From: Ramazzottius varieornatus | Lineage: Eukaryota; Tardigrada; Eutardigrada; Parachela; Ramazzottiidae | DNA length: 28,146 nt | Assembly: GCA_001949185.1 (NCBI GenBank) | Contig: BDGG01000029.1 | Location: 6,555 to 34,700 of the forward strand | Direction of reading: 5' to 3' | Shown: in pieces, positions 10,343-21,090 of the stretch | How positions within the stretch are numbered: position 1 is the stretch's first letter | Layout: each line of letters opens with the position of its first letter | Notes under the pieces: model-generated | The model's database searches: none | Told to the model about the DNA's origin: nothing | What the model saw: only the letters and a program-made list of their open reading frames with translations | Translations under genes and position numbers: made by a program

Positions 10343-12521
10343 ATGGAAAAGATGGATGCTGTCGAGAACGGTGAAGTGACGGAAGACTGGCAGAACATGG
10401 GGGACATGAAGGAACGACTAAGCTACCTGGCTGAACACATGGACGCGATCTCGACGAACATCTCCTTCACAGCTGGTCCCAACAAACTCAAGATCTTGGC
10501 TCACAAGTAAGTTTCTTTCTTAGCAAGAAACTCCTCTCGTCGCGATGACTGTAAGCCAAGTTTTCTAGGTTCATGTTAGGCCTTGGAAGCCCTGTCTTTC
10601 ACTCCATGTTTTTCGGAAAGCTGAAGGAGGATGACGGCGAGATTGATATCCCGGATGTGGATGCTGACGCTTTCCAGTTTTTCATCCGGTATGGAAAGCC
10701 ATCGGAGAACTGGATTCCGTTGGGAGTGGCTTGCAGTGACTCTGAGTAATATTTATAGGTATCTCTATACGGGACAAATCGACGGGATGAGCATGGAGAA
10801 CGTGATGCGCATCATGTACTGCGGGAAGAAGTATTGGGTCGAGTCGCTCTTGGATAAATGCCGCCTTTTTGTTCAGGAGAATTTGTCCGTCGACTCAGCT
10901 TGCGAAGTTCTGCATATGGTTGGTATCGGTCCAGTAGAAAAAATTAATACAGTACAATGATGATTATGTGTTTCCTAGTAGTTTTCCAATGGGTCCTGTT
11001 TGCAGGCTGACTTGCTGGAGGAGAAAACGATGTCGGAGTTGACGAGCATTTTTCTCGCACGGAGTGCCTTCGATATTTTCCAGAGCCCAGACTGGGTGCT
11101 GATTGGGGAGAATACCCTGGTGAACATCCTGCAGATGGCAGATTTGGACGCTGATGAGATTCGTGTATACGAAGCCGCGAAACGGTGAGTAAGTCTTTTG
11201 CAGACGGGAACTGAATTTCGTCTTTGGCCTGCGAATTCGGAGTTTTCTTCAATCTGCTGTTTTTCATTTCAGATGGGTCGAACATGCTTCTGCCAATCTG
11301 CAGACTAATGAAGAGAAAAAGCAGCTGGCTTCGAGGATCTTCAAACATGTCCGCATGCCGTTGCTGACACCGTCCCAAATCGCCAACGGCCCCGCAGTCG
11401 TAAGTCTCTGCATCTCTTCTTGTACGCTTATATATCCTCCGTGTAGTTGTAGCAATAGTTCGCTACCGTTCCAGTTCTCAAGAAACATCTGACTAGAATA
11501 TTTCCCATGGTTATTGTAAAAAGACAGGAACTATTTGTTAAACGCGTGGCGCGCTTTAGCAGGGTCCCGTCCTATTTGGTCAGCCCAAATTGACTTTCTT
11601 AATTCTCTGAAGAATGCATTTATCTTCATGTCAATCTACAGGACCAGATACTGGGTCCAGCTGAACTTATGGACATTTACGCGTTCAAGTTCGCTGACAA
11701 GAAGCCCGAGATCGCCTATGACGCCGAGCCACGGACTCCGCGACCCGACACCTTCTTCGTCTCGTTCGAGCTCTTGGCCGACATTCGCACAGATACCTCG
11801 GTGCCGGACGAAGAAGAGGAAGAAGAAGAAGATATGGACTTTGGCATCCGCGAAACTTTTGTGACTGTGCAACTGGGCAAAGTGACGGTGGAAGTGCGAG
11901 CTGACATTGTGCCAGCCACCAGCAAGTTCTTCTTCAGACTGTGTGATGACGATCTGAAGTTTAGAATCATGTATGGCGATGTGGAGTTCGAACGCCACGG
12001 AACGACGGAAACGAAACTGGGGAAGATGAAGGTCTTTCCGCGAGAGAACAATCTCTTGAAGTGTGTCTGGCAAGGGCCCGGTTCCAGTGGCGCAGGTCTT
12101 CATTGTTATCGTCCAAAAGTGTGCGCCACTTTTGAGAACGATTTGGCTCAAATCATTTGCTCACGTCGTAAAGATTTTAGGGTTGTTCCAAATTTGCTGT
12201 GTTTATCTCAGGTCGATGCCTGGTTGGCTCTCCTTCAAGCTAGCCAAGGATGGGGTGAACCTCAGCGCTAAGACTGTCCAGGTCCACCCGAAAGGTGTGA
12301 AGGAGCAGGACATGAAGGGTGTGGTCTTTGGGCGTGTCGTCGACGGCATGGAAGCCTTCGAAAACGCCGATGGCTTCCGGGACAGGATGTGGGACCCCAG
12401 TGGGACTCATCCCATGGTCGAGCGCCTGCCTTCAGTCACCTTTCACGTCTGTAATGTTAAGACGACGCTGGAAGGCGGTGAAGAGGGTCGTGTGGTGGCG
12501 CTGGACGAGGATGATAACTGA
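10343..12521 (+). CDS. BTB-BACK protein with C-terminal cyclophilin-like domain (7 exons, 492 aa)
   Basis: Exons are 10343-10506, 10569-10688, 10759-10918, 11006-11184, 11273-11399, 11642-12060 and 12212-12521. Phases agree throughout and the total is 493 codons including TGA. Residues about 28-135 are a BTB domain (FMLGLGSPVFHSMFFGKL, RYLYTGQIDGMS, GKKYWVESLLDKC). Residues about 139-250 are a BACK domain, followed by a BTBD1/2/3/6-like linker (FADKKPEI). An acidic run (308-313) leads to residues about 321-474, which follow the cyclophilin fold order: VEVRADIVPATSKFFFRL, VEFERHGTT, VFPRENN, MPGWLSF, GVVFGRVVDGMEAF. In BTBD1/2/3/6 relatives this end is a PHR domain. BTB-BACK proteins usually present substrates to Cullin-3, so a ubiquitin-ligase adaptor role is inferred. 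The sixth intron uses donor GTGTGT, the only nearby GT that keeps the frame. An acceptor-like TTTGTAG lies two bases before the ATG. Confidence 0.8.
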
Positions 12522-13701
12522 AGTTTTCTTGGACATTTTTTGGACATGGCTGTCTATGTCAGAGCATTTCTTCCTTTCCCGTGCCGACGTGTCTTTTAAG
12601 CTTCATATAAACGTTCTTTACTTGAAAGGACGGGATCGCTGTGTTCTACTTCAGAGTACGGTACATAAAATCTTTACACGTGATTTTTTGATCCACTTTT
12701 TTGCCATGCGTTTCTGATGGTCGATGAAGCGAACTGAAGTTGTGCCATCTTGGATAGAATTACTGTGTGTAGGAATGACCGCCAGCAACAATTGAGCTAC
12801 AGTATTGTACGGATTTCATTCCCAGTCTGCGGATTCGCGAGTCGCGAGCCGCAAGTTGCTCGGTCCAGCGGCCAGCGGTTCCACGTGTAACTTTCTGTGG
12901 TCCTTGTGCCGTACGAGCCTGTTCCAGAAAGCGGTTGTAGATGTCACGATACTTGAGCAGCGCGCGTGTGAGTCATGGACATCTGCAGCGATGGCCGGAT
13001 GATTTACCCAGCCTAATATCCAAAGTTACCCATTTGTCACGCACTGCTTGCTGTGAACCGGTCGAAAGAGGAAACTTGTCATCGGTACATTCTTCCGTCC
13101 CAAATCAGAGATCCGGTGTTCGAACCCGATTTCGGCGGTTTTTACATGCTCCAGTTCTCAGGTCGGCGCAGTGGTTTCCGCAGGCGCAACTTTATCAGAA
13201 GACGTCAGCTCATTGAAACACTGCGAAACATCACGTTGACTATATTATCGAACTGACGAGTGACCACGATATGCCAGAGCGGAAAGCCGATCAAGTGTCT
13301 CATTGGCGTTTGGTCATCTCTTCCGTCTGGCAGTATCACGGGCTCTCTGCTTAATTTTCATTTATAGTATTCATTTGTTTTTCTACTGTACTTGACTGCT
13401 TACTATTCGGCCCCCGTGTTGTACGAAACCAGCAATAACAAACATATCAGTCTGCTTGATTGGGTTGATTGCCGGTCATGAGGCAGGCTGTATCTGATGT
13501 TGAGAAGCCATTCTGTGTTCTCGGTAAATCATCCGGCCCATCGCTGGACATCTGGGTTAGCCATGAAGTCATCATTTGATTAACTTGGTTTTTTTCGAAG
13601 GGACGACCGCAGTTCCCATTTCTTCCCATCTTCTTTTCTGGATCCGTCATTCTCTGACATACTTCTGTGTGATCAGCCTTGTCCTTGTCATTACAGGCAA
13701 C
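12522..13701. other. Intergenic region with an imperfect inverted repeat
   Basis: This holds the 3' untranslated region of the BTB gene and the upstream region of the thiolase gene. An inverted repeat pairs 12978-13009 with 13523-13557 (shared core CCGGATGATTTACC preceded by CAGCGATGG), bounding about 580 bases that could be a decayed element. A tRNA B-box-like GTGTTCGAACCC at about 13111-13122 has no matching tRNA stems. An acceptor-like polypyrimidine tract ending CATTACAG lies five bases before the thiolase ATG, indicating a 5'-UTR intron or trans-splice site. Confidence 0.5.
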
Positions 13702-15895
13702 ATGAACGTCCAGCGAGTCATGTTATCTAACGCAAAGCGGAGCTTTGCCTCTTCGGCCAGCCGCTTCCAAGGCGCAACAGCCAGCAAGACGGCCGCTGCA
13801 CCCCAGCCAGAACCAGCTCAGCCACCACAACCGGTGGAAATGAGACGCGCTGGACCCACCCATCCTCTTGGTCATCCCACGGAGACAGGGACAGGAAGAA
13901 GCTCTGCAAACGCAGCCACTAGCCAGACGCGAGGACAGAAGGGTTCCATGCCCAACATCGTCTTGGTCGAAGGTGTTCGCACGCCGTTCTTGATGTCGGG
14001 AACGCAGTACAAGAATCTGATGCCGCATGACCTTCAGCGTCAAGCTATCCTCTCCCTTCTTCGTCGCACTGAATTCCCAGTTGAAAAGATCGACTATGTC
14101 ATCATGGGAACTGTTATCCAGGAAGCCAAGACGAGCAACATCGCCCGAGATGCCAGGTAAAGCATATTTTATATTGGGCGTTTCTGATTGGTGTGCGATA
14201 CGCAGTTCATCTCGTTACGCGACCATGGGTGCGCAGCTCTGCACGGCGTTAGCCCCGCCTTATGGAAATTCGAATCTCGCTCTGGTAGACTTTTGTATGC
14301 TTGACAGCCTTGACTGCCTTCATCCCTTTGACTTACTTCTTTCACGTGTGCTGTGCTGATCCCATGTTCTTTTCTGAATATTACTATGGGTCTTACGAAC
14401 TTGTCTTTGTAGTTTGGGCGCGGGAATATCGGAACGGACGCCAGCACACACCGTGACTATGGCTTGCATCTCGTCCAACCAAGCCATCACCACAGCTATG
14501 GGTTTGATTGGGACTGGTCAGATGGACGCTATCATCTGCGGCGGCGTTGACTTCATGTCCGATGTACCGATCCGTTTCAGCCGAAAGATGCGTCAGGCTA
14601 TGCTCAACCTCAACAAGGCCAAAACGCTGCCTGCCAAGCTGGGAGTGGTGAGCAAGATGCTGAAGCCGTCGATATGGGCGCCTGAACTTCCGGCCATCGC
14701 CGAATTTACCAGTGGTGAAACTATGGGCCATTCCGCTGACCGTCTAGCTGCCGCTTTTGGCATCACCAGGAAGGAGTCAGACGAATATGCAGCGCGATCG
14801 CATCACTTGGCTGCGGAAGCCACGAAGAATGGGATGCTGAAGGAAATTGAGCCGTTCAAGGTACCTATTGTTTAATCAATCGTAACGAAGTACCGTGAAT
14901 ATCTTGATTGGGTTGGTTTGTGAAAGCTTAGATCTCGTTCTCGTGACGTCACTTCCGCTTTCTAATTTCGCTGGGACGTCATGGCGGTCATGTTGACTTG
15001 TTGATTTGTTTGACTAGGTGCCAGGTGTTCCGGATGTGGTCACTGCGGATAACGGCATTCGTGTCTCAACGTTGGAGGCCCTTTCCAAACTGAAACCCGC
15101 ATTCGTCAAGCCTTACGGTACGGTAACCGCCGCAAACGCTTCCTACCTGACGGATGGCGCTTCCGCCTCGTTGATCATGTCGGAAGAAGCAGCACTGGCC
15201 ATGGGATACAAGCCCAAGGCGTACCTCCGTCACTATACCTACGTCTCACAGGACCCCGTCGACCAGCTGCTCCTCGGTCCCGCGTACGCCGCACCGAATG
15301 TTCTAGCCAAAGCTGGACTTACTATTGATGATATCGACGTCTTTGAATTCCACGAAGCTTTCGCAGGTTAGTTTAGAATGAAGTTAGGCAGCCTAGCATC
15401 CACCTGCATACCTCTTCTCACAGTATATGTATGGGTAACTGTGTGCAGGGTATAAGTTACAACTTGATATGCCTACTTTGCATGCACCTGCCTACTTTCT
15501 TTCACAGTTCCTGTATAAGTGTTTGTATGCAGGTCGAGTTTTTTGTGTTTTAGGTCAGATTTTGGCGAACTTGAAGGCGCTCGACTCGGACTTCTTCGCG
15601 AGAGAGTACATGAAAAAGGATAGCAAGGTTGGGGCACCTCCAATGGAGAAGTTCAACAAATGGGGAGGCTCGTTGTCCATCGGACATCCTTTCGGAGCCA
15701 CGGGAGTCAGACTGGCCACCGTAACCGCCAACAGGTTGATCGCTGAAGATGGACGATTTGGTCTGCTCGCCGCATGTGCCGCTGGTAAGTTCCAACTTCG
15801 AATTGGGACGCAATCAAGGATGGAATAGCAATCTCTTGCTTCTTTCAGGCGGTTTAGCGCACGCCATGGTCGTGGAACGGTATCCTGGCTCGTAA
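13702..15895 (+). CDS. HADHB: Mitochondrial trifunctional protein beta subunit, 3-ketoacyl-CoA thiolase (5 exons, 509 aa)
   Basis: Exons are 13702-14156, 14413-14860, 15018-15366, 15554-15784 and 15849-15895, in phase, ending in TAA. The enzyme performs the thiolytic last step of long-chain fatty-acid beta-oxidation in mitochondria, in complex with the alpha subunit. The start [18 protein letters not shown] is a basic, acid-free mitochondrial targeting leader. A Pro/Ala/Thr-rich stretch to about residue 85 makes it longer than usual for the family. Thiolase landmarks are all present: nucleophile Cys170 in [11 protein letters not shown], the HEAFAGQILAN block (His at about 413), GHPFGATG (His462) and the second catalytic Cys492 in CAAGG. 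After that the family's GQGHA reads GLAHA here. Highly characteristic segments such as [20 protein letters not shown] and [15 protein letters not shown] support this subunit over other thiolases. The alpha-subunit gene is not in the window. Confidence 0.93.
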
Positions 15896-17153
15896 TACTC
15901 TGAGGCGTGACCAGAACACTCCGCGGGGGTCCCGAAGAATCAGCAAGCCGAAGTAAGTGAAGCTTCTAGATATAGGTTTCAAAATACGCGCTTGACAAAT
16001 GACGGAATAATTTATTTATCCATAAAGAGAGTATTTATGTTTTCTTGCTCGTTCGAAATCTTTCGTTTTTCTGTGCAGTCATTTGAACAATTATCGCACT
16101 AGAATTCTCTTCAGGATTCTTGTATCTGTCAAATAAGGAGATACACCGTATCTCTTTGGAACAAAATCATTTACAGTAAAACGAGGGAAAATTGAAAGTT
16201 GATCTCTGTTCAAGGACAAGTTGCGATTATGTAACGGCGCTTGTTGTTGTCTGTCTAATTACAGCAACGTGCGCCTGGCTTTCTCGTAAACATCTGATCA
16301 TCCATCAAGGATAGCAAATTGGCTGGCACCCAGGGACATTTATACAGAACTTCCACAGAACCAGGCAGCTGATTTGAGAAATACTCTGCAGCTCCTCGTG
16401 GATAGGCAGCTTCCTTAATGTACAGTCAGGTTCGTCCTGGCCTACAACGAAGTACTCGGCACCGCACAAAGCTAGGCCTTGAGTTATTTTGGTCCGGCAT
16501 AGTGCTGTTTATTTTGACAGAATCAGTTCAAGAAACCATCGGCCGATCACACATCATGCTATTAAACTTAGTCACCTGGGCAAAGCTTTTGTTGGGGGCG
16601 GCAGGAAATGTCACGGCTTCATTCTTCCCTAAACTGTGGTAAAGACCTCCAGAATCTCCGTGAATTATCATGGTCGAACTTTCGGTTCCAGGTTCGCTAG
16701 AGGCAGTCAAAGATCTCTGGCGGAAACCCGATCAGGCGTTTTTGATTTTCCAATCTTTTCACAGACTACGAGATCTTTAAAGCAGGAAAGCAGCCAGGAA
16801 TGAGAGTTGCTGGGAAGAACCCGTGCCGTGCTGATGCATGGTCTGTAGTCATCAGTTCTGTTCGTGACACGCGATGAACTTGCACTGGCAACCCTTGCAA
16901 GAATTATAACAGTCATGCGCTTCCTCAACGCATGTAAACAACCTATTACCCAAAATAGCTCCACCAACATCTCCACTGCTCTCGTTTTCCGTCAAACCGA
17001 TGTTTCCTCCCTGCACACAAAGACGCCACAAACTCTTTACGAGACGCTACAAACACTGTTTCACTTTTCTCCCGTCCTAGCTCATTACTTATCGGACTTA
17101 CCCAGTTTCTCTTTGTTCAAATTGCCGAAAAGCATCTTGGGAAGGTGCCGTCT
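15896..17153. other. Intergenic region, nothing recognised
   Basis: This contains the 3' untranslated region of the thiolase gene and the upstream region of the ankyrin gene. Short open frames at 16418-16642 plus and 16707-16976 minus have no splice context or family resemblance. A 5' non-coding exon of the ankyrin gene could lie here but cannot be placed. Confidence 0.5.
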
Positions 17154-19623
17154 ATGTACTCGAGAAAGATTGCGGAAATGCGGGAATCGGACTATGAGGT
17201 GTATGTTGAGCAGCGCAAGCTGGCGGACATGATCACCCGCCATGCGGAACTGGACGACGTTCGGATAACGTTGGCCAGTGGGGCCCGAGCTAACCAAGCC
17301 GTCGTCCAAGGACTCCATCCCTTGCATTACGCCGTCTACGAACAGTACTACGAATGCGTCAAGGTAAAAACTGTTGCTTTGTCAAAGGACGCTGTGAGCA
17401 GTTTCGCCATACTGGAACGAACATTGCTTGATGGAAATAATTTAGAAATTATTGCACGAAGAAATACAAGATTAGTGTGCTAGCTTTCATTACATGAATC
17501 TCCCGCATCGCGTTAAAATTGTATGCATTCTTTTATTTGCTCCAGATGCTGTTAGCCAGAGGAGCAGACCCGAACGCTGCTGGTAAGAATCAAAACTCAC
17601 CAGTAGCTCCAACAGCAAATAAAATATTCCAGCGAAACTGCAGCTTCAGTAAAGGATGCGAGTTACTCATTCGTCCGGCCATAGCTGCCGTTTGGACAGA
17701 ACGCTGTTTTGTGCTTACCGATTTATGGATGTAACTAGCACTTGCAATGTATCTTACCGGATGCCCGATCGTCTTTTCTAGACGATGTGGGATATACCCC
17801 GGTGCACCTAGCTGCCGAGCGTGGCTACAAGGACATCCTGGAGCTGCTGATCAACTACGGTGGGCGCCCGGCCTTCCGGGAAAAGTCCAAGCCCGGCGAC
17901 CCACTGCCACCGCCAGAGAACACGGCTGATGAGCCACTGCGTTTAGCCATCAAAGGTGGCTTCTACGAATGCAGCGAGCTGCTGCTGAAACGTGGGGCCG
18001 ATCCCAACGCCAAGTACTTTCAAGGCTCGGAAATCAACAATATCGACCCCGTCACTCAGGTTAGATGAGCAAGTAATACCGAGCCTATGTTGACTGTGGG
18101 TGCAATGTTGGTGTTTCTTAATTTAGACCGAGTACCTCGACTTACTTCTCCGTCATGGCGCCGACCCGGATTCTGCCGACCGCAGTGGCAGGACACCCCT
18201 AATGTTCGCGGCCAGGAACCCCGATGGCCTGCAGGCAGTCAAGGTACGCCACTTCTTGGTCGTACGCTTTGGTAGTTTCCACAGGCGATGTTCTATCTCG
18301 GTGTAGACGCTGATTATGCATGGAGCCGACGTCAACGGTCAAGCGGGACCTCGGCAGGACTTCCGATCTGTGATGCACTATGCGGTTCTTGGAGGTTCGC
18401 ATATTGACAAATGTTCAATCTGAATGTCAGTTCACTGTATATTAAACTAGGGCCGTTTCTTCTGGTTGCAGGAAACTACGATATAGTGCGACTGCTGGTG
18501 AAAGAAGGAGCCTGTGTTTCCATGTCGCCCGAGTACGTCAACCCGCACCCTCTTGATTTCGCCATCCTGAAAGACGATGTTCAAATGGTAGGACTGTTCC
18601 TATAATATTTTCGGGGTGCAAAAAACACTAAAACTCTGTTACAATCACTACTTTGCAGGTTTTTTTTTATTGAAATCATTACCATGCATTTGTCTGTAGA
18701 ATTTTTCTTCCCTTAAATCCTTGTCGGACGTTTTCTACATTTTATAACTCGAAATCATAACTGCTGTCTCTCCTGAAAGAAAAACCAGTCCGCGATCGGT
18801 GAAGTTATTCTAAATGTTATGACTCAGTTTTCTACATCATAGGTGAAGCTTCTTATCGAGAACGGTGCACGAGTCAACCAAGTGGGTTCGCCGCTAATCG
18901 GTTCCGCCCTACACGTTGCCTGCTGCGGTGGCGACCTGCACAACCAACTGCAGATTGTCGAGACTCTCCTTCAAGGTTCCGCCGACCCCAACTGCCCCAC
19001 CTACAACGATGAAGGCCAGGTTCTGGCTCCACCTCTCGGCGAGTACCTCTGGAACGCCGCCCGTCCTCACAACATCGCCCTGGTCGAACTCATCCTCAAG
19101 TACGGCGGTCGAGTCGTCATGCGCAACCAGAACCAAGACCCCATGGGCATCCTTCGTAGTATCACCAGGCTGCCTTACAATGAGAAGGACATCTTCCTGA
19201 AACTGCTGGAAGCCGGGGAAGGATACAACCCGCTCGCCATCTACAGGTTGGTAACTGTTTATACCATTCCGGGTGCCTGCATACGTATTACTGTCCCTTC
19301 AGTATAGGACATGAGTACGCAGGTGGATGAAACGCTACCGTTTTCCTACAGTATTAGCGTAAGCAGAAGAAAGACAAACGTTTATCTTCTTTTATGATAG
19401 GATGACTGGTGTTCCCGCCTGGACGAAAGACACTCTCCTGTGGGCCGCCACGAGACCCTTGCCACTACGTCACCAAGCCAGACTGGTCCTCCGTCGCACG
19501 ATGAGCGGCAAGGTCCTGCCTACACAGGTGGCGCAGTTGCCCATAGCGCCCTTCCTGAAAGACTACGTCATGTGCCAGAACAAGACGCCGACTTACAATA
19601 AACTGTATCATGTTGCCGAATAG
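17154..19623 (+). CDS. Ankyrin-repeat and SOCS-box (ASB-type) protein (8 exons, 490 aa)
   Basis: Exons are 17154-17363, 17546-17582, 17782-18059, 18127-18243, 18307-18394, 18472-18587, 18843-19246 and 19401-19623. Phases match and it ends in TAG. The start is the first in-frame ATG (MYSRKIAEMRESDYEVY). About eight ankyrin repeats fill residues 50-420, shown by repeated units such as TPVHLAAERGYKDILELLI, LLLKRGADPNA, TPLMFAARNPDG, LLIENGARVNQ and SALHVACCGGD. Residues about 436-474 form a SOCS box (LRHQARLVLRR, then QLPIAPFLKDYV, which holds the Cullin-5-box-like LPxxP). ASB proteins bring substrates to Elongin B/C-Cullin-5 ubiquitin ligases; the substrate here is unknown. Exon 2 is only 37 bases. 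The human orthologue cannot be named from motifs alone. Confidence 0.88.
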
Positions 19624-20317
19624 CCATACGACATTTTGTGCCATTCATGCAGTAGTAGCCATTTTTTTTACCCTTCGTGTTACTCGAATGTTCGCAAGTA
19701 TCGGTCCTACAGACGATGGACAAGCTGATTTTCATGTGATATCATACATTTCATTTTCCAGCCGGTGTCTCGAAAGTTTCGAAAGAAAGTAGTCAGAACA
19801 CCCTTCTCGACGTTTCCAAGTTCGCCGACGAAGACCGCGTACTTTGCGGTATGCCTAAAGTGTAAGATTAAGGAAACCGAGTGGACAATTCCACACCTAT
19901 GATGACAAGAAATAGGTGGGAAATCGACCATACAGTATATCGATCGCAAAGTTCGAGACCTACATCGGTGTGCAACTTTTGATGATGATGTTGACGGCGC
20001 AAGAGCTTCATATACTGTATAGAGGCTCGGGGGGACTATGGTAAACGTTGTAAATTTTGAGTCACGTTTTCTTATCGTCTCTATATGCATAGCTATCAAT
20101 CGACATCGATATCGATACTGTAACGTACTGCAAGAATCATGTGATGCTCGCAGGCCTACCGACTGTTAGTAAACATGCTCGTTCATATAAAAAGTCGAGT
20201 GCGAAGCTTCATTCGTTATCAGTTCAACCGAAACTTTCTTTGAAGCTCGTCGTTCTTCCACTGCGGTCACACATTCTGAAGTTTGAACCAGCTACACCGA
20301 CGTAACTTCAACGTACC
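19624..20317. other. Ankyrin gene 3' region and metallothionein upstream region
   Basis: Apart from the core promoter described separately, there is a single metal-response-element core (TGCACAC on the minus strand, 19968-19974). One copy of a 7-base word is weak evidence. A 130-residue minus-strand frame (19707-20099) shows no domain. A short TCGATATCGATA run at 20100-20112 recalls the motifs of the hAT-like elements. Confidence 0.4.
20186..20224 (+). promoter_or_regulatory. Core promoter of the metallothionein gene
   Basis: A TATA box (TATAAAAA, 20186-20193) is followed by two initiator-like words, TCATTC (20209-20214) and TCAGTT (20219-20224), the latter with its A at 20221, 35 bases from the start of the TATA box. 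This would give a 5' leader of about 100 bases before the ATG at 20318. A TATA-containing promoter suits a strongly inducible gene such as metallothionein. Confidence 0.6.
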
Positions 20318-20754
20318 ATGGATCCCACAGGAACTTCGTGTTGCTGCGCCGGTAAGTCATCCTCGATTGATGGCACAGACGAAAATCATCCTTCTTTTGC
20401 ATTGGCGCTCAAATATGTGCCGTGATGTGCCGACAAAAGTTCCCTTTGCAATCTCTTGGCTGCTTTACTGATAATTTTAATTACAGCCAACAAGTGTCCT
20501 CCGGGAGGCTGCAAGTGCGGAAGTGGACAAGATTGCTGCAAGAACTGCAAGTCCAGCTGTGGCTGCCAGAAAGCCAACAACAACTGTGGATGCCAGAGTA
20601 TACACGTTAACTTCCTACCCGATGACGAACGATGCCTACGAGCGTCAAAAAATGAAACGGTATCAGTCTTGTTTGTATCTATCCTATCGTCATTACAGGT
20701 TGCGATTGTGGCGATGGAACGAAGTGCGGAAGCTGTTCGTGCTGCAAGCACTAG
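20318..20754 (+). CDS. Metallothionein (3 exons, 66 aa)
   Basis: Exons are 20318-20351, 20487-20597 and 20699-20754, joined at phase 1 both times and ending in TAG. The product has 19 cysteines in 66 residues, no aromatic residues and one histidine (the last residue). Cysteines occur as CCC, CxC, CC and CxxC: for example KCPPGGCKCGSGQDCCKNC, CGCQKANNNCGCQ and CGSCSCCKH. This composition and size identify a metallothionein, a cytosolic protein that binds zinc, copper and cadmium through thiolate clusters. The start MDPTGTSCCCA resembles the MDP-start of vertebrate proteins. The two phase-1 introns also fall roughly where vertebrate metallothionein introns fall, after about residue 11 and before the last cluster. 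The first two introns have clean GTAAGT and GTATAC donors with TTACAG acceptors. Expression is probably metal- or stress-induced. Confidence 0.93.
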
Positions 20755-20900
20755 GTACTGGATCGGAGCGTAACCTACCCAAAATACGTTTGACCACAAT
20801 GCCGACCGTGAATTACGCATGACTAAAATATCACTCGAGTTTTGTACTAGTAAGCCTTGTGCCTAACTGATGTAAATATCATATTCATGGTGGATACACG

Positions 20901-21090
20901 TACGATGAGTAATCATGGGACATTAAATTTATGGGACAGGCCTTTTCGCTACGGCGGTAGGGATGTACGTACGTACGCGACTCATTTACACTAATACACT
21001 TATCGACACTTTCTGCGGTTGAATTTCCACTTTGCCGTCCTTTCGGCCCGTCTCATAGTTTTTACTGTCCCATAATTACCCATCATGCGA
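20901..21090. mobile_element. Short inverted-repeat element, copy C
   Basis: Imperfect terminal inverted repeats of about 50 bases start ACGATGAGTAATCATGGGAC on the left and end GTCCCATAATTACCCATCAT on the right. The interior (GTACGTACGTAC, GCGGTTGAATTTCCA, TTTGCCGTCC) is a diverged relative of the elements at 3826-3975 and 24600-24786. It lies about 150 bases past the metallothionein stop and is non-coding. Confidence 0.65.

Noticed and set aside
11636-12151. 171-residue minus-strand frame and other long antisense frames over the BTB gene
   Set aside because: It lies opposite a well-supported exon, and its sequence is what the antisense of the acidic GAA/GAG run and flanking codons would give.
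13105-13135. tRNA B-box-like GTGTTCGAACCC
   Set aside because: The T-stem pairs poorly, and no A-box, anticodon stem or acceptor stem could be found at the right distances.
13447-13650. Minus-strand frame with a hydrophilic 67-residue product upstream of HADHB
   Set aside because: It overlaps the inverted-repeat arm and the HADHB upstream region, with no supporting splice or start signals.
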